DNA of 5,216 nucleotides from Candidatus Fermentibacteraceae bacterium (GTDB taxonomy: Bacteria; Fermentibacterota; Fermentibacteria; Fermentibacterales; JCC-6): NCBI GenBank assembly GCA_029932015.1, contig JAOZQW010000170.1, positions 223 to 5,438 of the forward strand, given 5' to 3'. How positions within the stretch are numbered: position 1 is the stretch's first letter; every line of letters starts with the position of its first letter. Shown in pieces: positions 1 to 5,216 of this stretch. Position numbers and translations under genes: made by a program. Below the pieces are notes generated by a model. It was given only the letters and a program-made list of their open reading frames with translations. It had not been told where the DNA came from and made no database searches.

Positions 1-1020
1 CTGACCCACGAGGAGAGCAGTCTCCCTGACGGAGCCGAACTTCTGGAATATGCCGTCTTTCACAGTGTACCATTTACGGCCTGGAACACCGTCATCGTCC
101 CACCCCCAGCTAGCTGCACCGTACGGCATTGTATTGTCTGCCACGAAATTGACTATTTCAGATCCATACTTCAGGTGTCCCTGATCCTTGATCTCTAGGA
201 AGGTTCGGCCGGCCATATTGGCCTCCCAGCCAAGTGCCCTGTCGCTCTCGGTGGGATGTCCGACTGATTCATGCATCGTCAGGCTGAGGTGCGTGCCGTC
301 AAGGACGAGATCCATGACTCCCGAGGGTCCCTCCTCGGATTTTACCTTGATAATGGCTTCCTCACGCGCTTTCTCTGCCCAGGAGATCAGATCAAGTTCA
401 TCCACCCATTCCCATCCGGCGATCCTGGCCCCATCCTGCATCGTCCTGCTCTGCATATCATCACCATCAACTGCAAAGGCCTGAAGGATGGGCATGGTGA
501 ATGTAAGATCTGTCGAGACGAGAGTGCCCTCCGTGCTGGCAACCACTTTCCTCCGCCTCTCGAACCAGAGCTGTGCCCAGCTCATACTGATCAGCGGAGA
601 GTCGGTCATGATATCGGAGACCCTGGCAAGCAATTCCAGCTTATCGGACCTTGGAACCTCAAAAGGATCCCTGAGACAGGGACCGCTGTAATGCCCGAGA
701 GCGGGTTCTTCAGGAGCGAGTATCGTTCCGGGGCCCGGGATACCCGCGCCTGTTCTGGCTACGGATACCGCTCTGTCGACGGTACTCTCTACCTGTTTTC
801 GATCATACCCCGTGCAGGATGCAAAGCCCCAGCAGCCGCCTGCAAGTGCACGTACGCCGACTCCGTGCCTTGCCTGCACATCTATGCCGGCCAGTCTCTG
901 CTTGCGGTAGGACATGATTTCATTGTCGATGTATTCGATACGCACATCACCGTAATCAACGCCGCGATGTCTGAGCTGCTGGACAACGCTCTCCGCCAGT
1001 TCTCTCATCTCATCAAACAT
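1..1020 (-). CDS. tldD: TldD-type zinc metallopeptidase, TldD/PmbA family (3' end missing)
   Basis: The 340 visible codons are open to the left edge. Family members are usually about 450-480 residues, so roughly the last quarter is missing. The N-terminal helix ends in GVDYGDVRIE (about residues 20-29). It is followed by the family block GVGVRALAGGCWGFAS (53-68). The metal-binding motif HESVGH (250-255) has the HExxxH zinc pattern that separates TldD from PmbA/TldE, which lacks it. The stretch after it (PTESDRALGWE) resembles TldD proteins outside the enterobacteria. TldD normally pairs with TldE to degrade unfolded peptides or trim modified-peptide precursors in the cytoplasm; the partner is not in this window. 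The start is uncertain. ATG at 1020 fits the family N-terminus but has a weak ribosome site and lies 37 bases after the rseC stop. GTG at 1065 would add 15 residues and overlap rseC by 8 bases. Either way the gene looks co-transcribed with rseC. The family call is firm, the pathway unknown. Confidence 0.88.
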   Translation of the reverse strand, partial: MFDEMRELAESVVQQLRHRGVDYGDVRIEYIDNEIMSYRKQRLAGIDVQARHGVGVRALAGGCWGFASCTGYDRKQVESTVDRAVSVARTGAGIPGPGTILAPEEPALGHYSGPCLRDPFEVPRSDKLELLARVSDIMTDSPLISMSWAQLWFERRRKVVASTEGTLVSTDLTFTMPILQAFAVDGDDMQSRTMQDGARIAGWEWVDELDLISWAEKAREEAIIKVKSEEGPSGVMDLVLDGTHLSLTMHESVGHPTESDRALGWEANMAGRTFLEIKDQGHLKYGSEIVNFVADNTMPYGAASWGWDDDGVPGRKWYTVKDGIFQKFGSVRETALLVGQ

Positions 1021-1057
1021 GTCCGTCCGATCCGCTTGTGTATTGGGACAGATCCAT

Positions 1058-1486
1058 TCATTCACATTCTTCTCGCGGGATGATCCTTGTCAATGTGAGT
1101 CCTGTGAAGCCACTCGCGGCAAGTTTCCTGTTAACGAGCAGTGCGATGATGACTCCAGTAACCAGTCCGATGCCCGCTCCAACAGCTCTCTGACCGTCGC
1201 TGCCACTGGAAGCGAACATGTAGCCGAATACAAGCAGAAGAACAGGGACAAGAAAGGTAACTGAAATGACCTTGAGAGACGCTGAGGGAGCAAGTTCGAG
1301 TTCGACCATGTCCCCAACTGCTGCTCCAACCTCATTCCTGAGCCAGAGCTTGTCTTCCCTCTTCCTCTTGCTGGAAAGGGTGAAGCACGAACCTTTCGCG
1401 GCACAGCTCTCACACTCCTCGGCCCCTGTAAGGGAAACGAAAGCCTCGTCCTCCCTGAGTTCGAGGATAATGCCGTTCCTGGTCAT
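1058..1486 (-). CDS. rseC: RseC/MucC-family integral membrane protein (SoxR-reducing system type)
   Basis: This 142-residue protein is close to the usual RseC length (about 140-160). It has an N-terminal beta-rich region with a cysteine cluster C25-x2-C28-x5-C34, as in RseC, where these residues are proposed to bind a metal or Fe-S cluster. A basic patch follows (KRKRED, 40-45), then two predicted membrane segments at about 73-91 and 101-118 separated by a short polar loop, and a polar tail. In E. coli RseC belongs to the sigma-E operon and also works with the Rnf complex to reduce SoxR; in many other bacteria it sits beside rnf genes. Neither rnf nor rseA/rseB is visible here, and the partner is TldD instead. 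The ATG is well supported by GGAG five bases upstream (1492-1495). The role in this organism is inferred from the family only: membrane redox or electron-transfer support. Confidence 0.85.
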   Translation of the reverse strand: MTRNGIILELREDEAFVSLTGAEECESCAAKGSCFTLSSKRKREDKLWLRNEVGAAVGDMVELELAPSASLKVISVTFLVPVLLLVFGYMFASSGSDGQRAVGAGIGLVTGVIIALLVNRKLAASGFTGLTLTRIIPREECE

Positions 1487-1505
1487 CCCTTCTCCAATCA
1501 GTTAG

Positions 1506-1544
1506 TGACGCGATCGAGTCAACACATGCTTGCTCGATAGTCGA
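1506..1544 (-). promoter_or_regulatory. Palindrome and overlapping hairpin in the rseC leader
   Basis: Positions 1506-1521 read TGACGCGATCGAGTCA, a 16-base palindrome with one mismatched pair (1510/1517). Half of it also pairs with a nearby inverted copy: ATCGAG at 1513-1518 with CTCGAT at 1533-1538. The pairing continues as CAA (1520-1522) with TTG (1530-1532) past one bulged base, leaving a 7-base loop. A second small inverted repeat, TCGA-TAG-TCGA, covers 1534-1544. The element ends about 20 bases upstream of the rseC start and lies inside the leader if the candidate promoter at 1562-1590 is used. It could be an operator or an RNA hairpin. The pairing is seen directly; the function is inference. 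Confidence 0.3.
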
Positions 1545-1561
1545 ACGGGAAGTCTTCCGAT

Positions 1562-1590
1562 GTTATGAACGATGCATGGAGCATGGTCAA
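1562..1590 (-). promoter_or_regulatory. Candidate promoter for rseC-tldD
   Basis: Read on the minus strand, TTGACC (1590-1585) matches the -35 consensus at five of six bases. A 17-base spacer separates it from CATAAC (1567-1562), which matches -10 at four of six. Transcription would begin near 1555 and give a leader of about 70 bases before the rseC ATG. This is the best sigma-70-like match on this strand in the intergenic region. I found no equally convincing -35/-10 pair for the plus-strand gene at 1652, although AT-rich sequence lies at 1611-1635. Confidence 0.35.
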
Positions 1591-1651
1591 CCGCAACCGG
1601 GATGAGTGCCTTATGTTAGACCAATACTAAATACACTCAAGGGAGAAGATA

Positions 1652-4198
1652 ATGATGTTACTAGTGGTTTCTCTTATACTGCTGGCCTCGATGGGACAGA
1701 TCGGCACTCTCGAAGAGCACCTGGCTGTGCGGGATTTCGAGGGAGCAGCTGAAATGACTGCCGGTTCGGATTCATTGAATGCAGTCATCTTCGAAGCTGC
1801 TGGAGACAACGCGTCTGCTGCGCGTCTCTTCGGAAGAGCCTTTGAGAAGGAGCCCTCAGATGAACTGTTCTCAATGCTCTGGAGTACCCTCTCTACGGAT
1901 GTAGATTACTATCCGGAGCTTTCTGCTGCACTCCTCAGAACAGAGCTATCGGAATGGGGGCCTATCCTTGAATGGGGTCCAGAGGCTATCTTCTCCCTTG
2001 TAACGACTGCATCTGTCCTTGGAGACACTGTTCTGACGGACAGTCTCTCGCTTGTTCTCCTGGAAAGCCATCCTCTTTCCCAGCAGACATCTGATCTGAT
2101 CGGCTGGGAATTCTGGGATGGCCTCTACCCGGTCTGGTATGACGATTCAGCGAGGGTAGTTTTCCTCGAAGGATTTTTGGCCGACCGGGGCGAGTACTCA
2201 GACCTCTGGCGGTCCAGGACCTGGAGATACCTGCTGTCTGCATCACTCGGCACTGCGGATTCAGTCCACTGGGAGGAGCTGCTCGGTGAGTGGATCGAGT
2301 CATGTCCGGAGGACCCTCAGGTCTATCTCTCGGGTGCTGTGCTTTACATCGAGAGGGACTCATCCTGGTCTGACGCCCTCGAACTGACCAACAGAGGGCT
2401 CTCCCTCATGGAATCCAGCTCCATTCCGGTCGGTATGCCCCCCGAGGAATGGGAAATAACCGGGAATGCACTCGAGGCTGACCTCCTCATGCGGAGGTGT
2501 CAGGCACTTCTCCTTCAAGGTGACACTCAGGCATCCCTTGACGAGATAGTGGAAGTCTCAGGAAGCGACCTCTTCGGAGTCTGGGACCACCACACCAGGA
2601 GTCCGTACCTCTGGCTCGAGGGCACAGCTGCACTCGCTATCGGCGACACATCGAGAGCAATGGATGCCTGGATTGAAGCGGTAATACTCGGTGACGTCAG
2701 GAACAGCTGGGCGGACAGCTCATTGTTGGGCCTGACCGGACTCCTGCCGGATGGAGCGGATGTCACCGCTGCAGGCAGGGAACTGACTGGATATGCAGGA
2801 CCGGTTTTCAATGATGTTTCAACTCTCCTCGGCCCGGACAGCCTTGTGAGCGGAACCAGGGTATCGTGGTGCGACTGGAACGCAGATGGCTGGCCGGACC
2901 TCCTCCTCGGCAGAGACCTCTACAGAAACGATTCAGGTGACGGTTTCACACTTGTTTCTGAAGAGGTATTTGCTGACAGCAACAAGGGTAACGGAGGTAT
3001 ATGGGGCGATATCGACCGGAATGGATGGGCGGACCTGGTCACCTCAGGGAACCCGGTACAGGTATTCATGAATGAAGAGGGCTCCCTCTCAGACATGACA
3101 GGGGAACTCGGACTGGAAGCCACCGGCTCGACGGTCGAGGGTGTGGGTCTCTTTGACTGGAACGCTGACGGCTGGCTGGATATCTATCTTGCCAGCTACG
3201 AAGCTGCCGGGAACCGAGGGGAAGGGACCGATGACGCTCTCTACTTCGGCGGTCCAGATGGATTCAGAGAGGTCTCCGACAGCCTGGGGATGGAACCATT
3301 CCTTGGTGAAGCCAGGTGCGGAAGAGGAGTGAGTCCCTGTGATTTCGACAGGGATGGGGATATGGATGTCTTCGTCTCGAACTATCGTCTTCAGGAGAAC
3401 TTCCTCTGGGAAAATGACCCATCCGGAGCCACTAACTCAGCACTCTCGCGTGGATGCGCGGGGCATGACAACGAAGGCTGGTGGGGACATACCATCGGAA
3501 GTGCCTGGGGTGATTTCAATGGTGACGGCTCATGGGACCTCTTCTCCGCCAATCTTGCCCATCCCCGCTACATTTCCTTCTCAGACAGGAGTGAACTGCT
3601 GCTCCAGAACAATGGGGAATTTACAGACGTGCGACCTTCGACGGGTATACTCTTCGAAGAGACCCACTCAAATCCGCTCTGGGCTGATTTTGACAATGAT
3701 GGGAGACTGGACCTCTATATCACTTCGATATACGTGGGCAGGAGGAGTTTTCTCTATCGCTGCATAGAGAGGGATCCGGCCCGTTTCATTGATGTCGGCT
3801 TTTTATCCGGTGGAAGGGTATTCAATGGCTGGGGCGCCGCTGCTGCAGACTTTGATCTCGATGGGAGACTGGACCTGGCAGTCGGTTCCGGCAGCGGACC
3901 GGTACTGCTCCAGAATCAGACAGAGGGTGGAAGCTGGCTGCTGGTTAAGGTCTCTCCCCCGGAATCAGTCAATCCATCCGGAATCGGGTGTACGGTCGAA
4001 CTGGTGCAGGGAGATGATATTCATCTGAGACAGGTCTCCGGCGGCAGCGGCACGACAAGCCAGGACTGGGGAGTTCTGCATTTCGGACTGGCTTCAGATG
4101 AACCTGTGGACCTGAAGCTCTATATCCCTGGTGATCCTTCACCGGTATGGGAGGCTTCAGGTGTTGAACCGGGTTCGCTTGTGACTGCGGGCCCCTGA
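1652..4198 (+). CDS. Probable exported FG-GAP/VCBS beta-propeller protein with TPR-like N-terminus and ASPIC/UnbV-type C-terminus
   Basis: This 848-residue protein starts with a hydrophobic segment (about 3-13, then ASMGQ) that looks like a signal peptide. It has no Lys or Arg before it and no lipobox cysteine. Residues about 25-400 are mainly helical with TPR-like units (about 42-72, 280-304, 321-349). Seven acidic loops of the form DxDxDG-x-x-D follow, starting at residues 408, 453, 502, 564, 621, 679 and 733; these are calcium-binding VCBS/FG-GAP repeats and predict a seven-bladed propeller. Residues about 761-835 resemble the ASPIC/UnbV domain (GIGCTVEL, RQVSGGSG, LHFGLA). Such proteins are usually extracellular or surface-associated binding proteins; the ligand here is unknown. 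GGGAGAAG (1641-1648) supports ATG 1652; an in-frame stop at 1628 rules out an earlier ATG, though ATG 1655 is possible. The protein is very acidic, with only 4 Lys and about 33 Trp by hand count. No C-terminal sorting domain is evident. The domain call is firm; location and role are inferred. Confidence 0.87.
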   Translation: MMLLVVSLILLASMGQIGTLEEHLAVRDFEGAAEMTAGSDSLNAVIFEAAGDNASAARLFGRAFEKEPSDELFSMLWSTLSTDVDYYPELSAALLRTELSEWGPILEWGPEAIFSLVTTASVLGDTVLTDSLSLVLLESHPLSQQTSDLIGWEFWDGLYPVWYDDSARVVFLEGFLADRGEYSDLWRSRTWRYLLSASLGTADSVHWEELLGEWIESCPEDPQVYLSGAVLYIERDSSWSDALELTNRGLSLMESSSIPVGMPPEEWEITGNALEADLLMRRCQALLLQGDTQASLDEIVEVSGSDLFGVWDHHTRSPYLWLEGTAALAIGDTSRAMDAWIEAVILGDVRNSWADSSLLGLTGLLPDGADVTAAGRELTGYAGPVFNDVSTLLGPDSLVSGTRVSWCDWNADGWPDLLLGRDLYRNDSGDGFTLVSEEVFADSNKGNGGIWGDIDRNGWADLVTSGNPVQVFMNEEGSLSDMTGELGLEATGSTVEGVGLFDWNADGWLDIYLASYEAAGNRGEGTDDALYFGGPDGFREVSDSLGMEPFLGEARCGRGVSPCDFDRDGDMDVFVSNYRLQENFLWENDPSGATNSALSRGCAGHDNEGWWGHTIGSAWGDFNGDGSWDLFSANLAHPRYISFSDRSELLLQNNGEFTDVRPSTGILFEETHSNPLWADFDNDGRLDLYITSIYVGRRSFLYRCIERDPARFIDVGFLSGGRVFNGWGAAAADFDLDGRLDLAVGSGSGPVLLQNQTEGGSWLLVKVSPPESVNPSGIGCTVELVQGDDIHLRQVSGGSGTTSQDWGVLHFGLASDEPVDLKLYIPGDPSPVWEASGVEPGSLVTAGP
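2873..3874 (+). repeat. Seven in-frame calcium-loop (VCBS/FG-GAP) repeats
   Basis: Seven copies of an Asp/Asn-Gly loop are encoded at 2873, 3008, 3155, 3341, 3512, 3686 and 3848, spaced 45, 49, 62, 57, 58 and 54 residues apart. Examples are DWNADGWPD, DFDNDGRLD and DFDLDGRLD. Several are preceded by Trp or another aromatic and followed by a hydrophobic strand, as in propeller blades. Two pairs are also alike in DNA. Copies one and three both begin GACTGGAACGC. Copies six and seven share the 17 bases GATGGGAGACTGGACCT (3698-3714 and 3860-3876), which suggests duplication or conversion between blades. Copy two (DIDRNGWAD) has Asn where most copies have the third Asp. Confidence 0.85.
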
Positions 4199-4941
4199 CG
4201 GGTCATCTCCAGAAGCAAAGCCCACTTCAGGAAGACGTACCATGAGCTCACCGCAGAGGCGGTCAGACCGGGAAATCCTTCCAGAAATCCTCCCCTCAGG
4301 AAGTAAGAGGAGAAGAATCGCCAGGCCGGTCTGAGGACGCAGCGGCAGGGACAGGAGCGCTGACCGTCAGCAAATTCCCTCTCAGCCCACATTCGAGCAT
4401 AGGAGCGCATCTTGCTGATCTGTTCATCCAGATCCATGAAGGGGTGATGAACCACCATGCCCTCCCGGATGGATCCCACACTGCCCAATTTTACTGCAAG
4501 TCCTTCGTGGACACCGGAATCAGTATACTGTGCAGCCTCCCGTCTGAAGAGCCTTAAATGGCTTTCATTGGACCACGGTCCAAAACGCATCAGTCGTCCC
4601 ATGTAGAGTATCCTGAAAGGAAGTCTGTAGGCGGAGTGCTCAGGATTCGTAGATAGGATCCGCTTCACGGCATCCGCCAGCACGGGATCAAGGCTCTCAT
4701 CGGCATCCAGTGCAAGAACCCACTCGCAGCGAGCCTGTTCGAGAGCCCACTGCTTCTGAGCCGAATATGAGACAAATTGATGCTCCAGCACCCTCGCACC
4801 TATGCCATCGGCTATTTGAACGGTGCGGTCCATACTTCCACTGTCCACTACGATTGTCTCAGAAGCAAAGGGAACACTGCGGATGCAGCGTTCGATCTCC
4901 GCTTCCTCGTTCCTTGTGATGATAACCAGCGACAGGTCCAT
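4120..4941 (-). CDS. Family 2 glycosyltransferase, WaaE/KdtX-like
   Basis: This 273-residue GT-A fold enzyme transfers a sugar from an activated nucleotide donor, probably at the inner face of the cytoplasmic membrane during lipopolysaccharide or surface-glycan synthesis. It opens with LSLVIITRNEE (3-13), then VVDSGSMDRT (31-40), which contacts the nucleotide. LALDADE (76-82) supplies the DxD metal-binding pair D79/D81. Acceptor-side motifs include W123, RLFRR (130-134), VHE (144-146) and HH (165-166). The C-terminal block RFFSSYFLRGGFLEG and following residues resemble WaaE/KdtX proteins and may form an amphipathic membrane-contact helix. CPCRC (197-201) is an unusual cysteine cluster. The start at 4941 is chosen because GGAGGG lies just upstream and the family N-terminus begins there; an upstream in-frame ATG at 5055 would add 38 unrelated residues. 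The last 26 codons lie opposite the 3' end of the large propeller gene. Sugar and acceptor cannot be told from sequence. Confidence 0.86.
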   Translation of the reverse strand: MDLSLVIITRNEEAEIERCIRSVPFASETIVVDSGSMDRTVQIADGIGARVLEHQFVSYSAQKQWALEQARCEWVLALDADESLDPVLADAVKRILSTNPEHSAYRLPFRILYMGRLMRFGPWSNESHLRLFRREAAQYTDSGVHEGLAVKLGSVGSIREGMVVHHPFMDLDEQISKMRSYARMWAEREFADGQRSCPCRCVLRPAWRFFSSYFLRGGFLEGFPGLTASAVSSWYVFLKWALLLEMTRQGPAVTSEPGSTPEASHTGEGSPGI

Positions 4942-4944
4942 TAT

Positions 4945-4950
4945 CCCTCC
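4945..4950 (-). promoter_or_regulatory. Ribosome binding site that fixes the glycosyltransferase start
   Basis: On the minus strand GGAGGG ends three bases before ATG 4941, so the GGAGG core is four bases away. This is slightly close but strong. It favours 4941 over the longer reading from 5055, whose extra residues do not resemble the family and would run across the divergent promoter region. Confidence 0.7.
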
Positions 4951-4968
4951 GTATGCGCATGATGCATG

Positions 4969-4997
4969 AAGATATTCTCCCTCAGTAGGGGCTGCAA
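4969..4997 (-). promoter_or_regulatory. Weak candidate promoter for the minus-strand glycosyltransferase
   Basis: On the minus strand TTGCAG (4997-4992) and TATCTT (4974-4969) are separated by 17 bases. The -35 matches only its first three consensus bases, and the -10 matches four of six. The predicted start near 4962 would give a leader of about 20 bases that contains the ribosome site. Confidence 0.25.
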
Positions 4998-4999
4998 CC

Positions 5000-5028
5000 T
5001 TGAGTGGTCGGCGGGCGGGGTTTATGTT
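5000..5028 (+). promoter_or_regulatory. Candidate promoter for the plus-strand glycosyltransferase
   Basis: TTGAGT (5000-5005) and TATGTT (5023-5028) are separated by exactly 17 bases, each matching consensus at four of six positions. The spacer is very G-rich (GGTCGGCGGGCGGGG). The predicted start near 5035 lies just upstream of the ribosome site GGAGAGG (5042-5048). The -35 box lies two bases from the opposing -35 candidate of the minus-strand gene. Confidence 0.35.
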
Positions 5029-5054
5029 TCGTTGAATGGATGGAGAGGACTCCA

Positions 5055-5216
5055 ATGAAAAGATCTGTCGGAATATCTGGGTTCACTTTCGTCAGAGATG
5101 CGATAAGACTGGAATATCCGATCGAGGAATCGATTCGTTCAGCCCTGCCGATAGTGGATGAGTTCGTTGTAAACGTTGGGAACTGCACGGATGAGACTCT
5201 GGAAGTTATCGAGGCC
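5055..5216 (+). CDS. Glycosyltransferase, family 2-like, N-terminal fragment (3' end missing)
   Basis: Fifty-four codons are visible before the window ends. The N-terminus contains GISGFTFVRDAIRLEYP (6-22), then an SIRSALPIVDEFVVNVG strand-helix-strand block (27-43) and NCTDETLEVIE. This is the pattern of a GT-A glycosyltransferase subgroup in which the usual VVD-SxSxDGT nucleotide loop appears as VNVG-xCTDET. The DxD motif and acceptor domain would lie beyond the edge. ATG 5055 is preceded by GGAGAGG with a six-base gap. It differs clearly in sequence from the divergent glycosyltransferase at 4120-4941, so the two are not recent duplicates. Their pairing suggests a surface-glycan gene cluster. 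The fold call is fairly secure, the specificity unknown. Confidence 0.72.
   Translation, partial: MKRSVGISGFTFVRDAIRLEYPIEESIRSALPIVDEFVVNVGNCTDETLEVIEA

Noticed and set aside
271..1083. Long plus-strand open frame of 270 codons opposite TldD
   Set aside because: The minus strand encodes a clear TldD with its HExxxH and GVGVR motifs. The plus-strand product has no recognisable domain and no ribosome site, so it is an antisense shadow.
1600..1640. Possible promoter for the large plus-strand gene around TTATGTTAG and ATACTAAATA
   Set aside because: The region is AT-rich and -10-like, but no acceptable -35 lies at a 16-18 base spacing, so it is not listed as a feature.
1986..2363. 125-codon minus-strand frame opposite the propeller gene N-terminal half
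   Set aside because: Its Arg/Pro/Ser-rich composition is typical of an antisense shadow, with no domain or start signal.
3339..3767. 142-codon plus-strand frame inside the propeller gene
   Set aside because: It is an alternate-frame reading of the calcium-loop repeats with no ribosome site; the main frame has strong family motifs throughout.
1571..4970. Shared word GATGCATG in both divergent intergenic regions (1571-1578 and 4961-4968)
   Set aside because: Eight bases, largely self-complementary, can easily recur by chance, and the flanks do not match.
4942..5055. Extended N-terminus of the minus-strand glycosyltransferase starting at 5055
   Set aside because: The extra 38 residues do not resemble the family, and a strong GGAGGG site sits directly before ATG 4941.
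4982..5188. 68-codon minus-strand frame over the right-edge gene
   Set aside because: It is antisense to a recognisable glycosyltransferase N-terminus that has a good ribosome site.

Overview
The window looks like ordinary chromosome of a diderm (outer-membrane) bacterium with slightly more G+C than A+T. It is dense with genes, and the longest non-coding gap is 165 bases. The diderm reading rests on an RseC-type membrane protein and a WaaE/KdtX-like sugar transferase. A long secreted-looking FG-GAP/ASPIC protein would fit little-cultured FCB-group or candidate-phylum bacteria, but no taxonomic marker is present, so this is only a guess.

Layout. Positions 1-1486 (minus strand) hold a two-gene unit: an RseC-family cysteine-rich membrane protein, then a TldD-type zinc metallopeptidase that runs off the left edge. 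Positions 1487-1651 are a divergent intergenic region with a candidate promoter for the minus-strand pair and a notable palindrome/hairpin in its presumed leader. Positions 1652-4198 (plus) encode an 848-residue protein: hydrophobic N-terminus, helical TPR-like half, seven calcium-loop repeats predicted to form a beta-propeller, and a C-terminal ASPIC/UnbV-type domain. Positions 4120-4941 (minus) encode a family 2 glycosyltransferase whose 3' end overlaps the large gene tail to tail by 79 bases. Positions 4942-5054 are a second divergent intergenic region with possible back-to-back promoters. From 5055 (plus) a second, different glycosyltransferase begins and runs off the right edge.

How they fit together. 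The two divergent glycosyltransferases suggest the edge of a cell-surface polysaccharide or lipopolysaccharide locus. RseC and TldD appear to be co-transcribed and may share a redox or protein-maturation role, but the sequence does not prove this. The large propeller protein stands alone in its transcription unit, and its substrate is unknown. I see no mobile elements, CRISPR arrays, tRNA or rRNA genes. Nothing here is clearly a new multi-gene system. The most unusual items are the composition and architecture of the propeller protein, the leader hairpin upstream of the RseC gene, and the coding overlap at 4120-4198.
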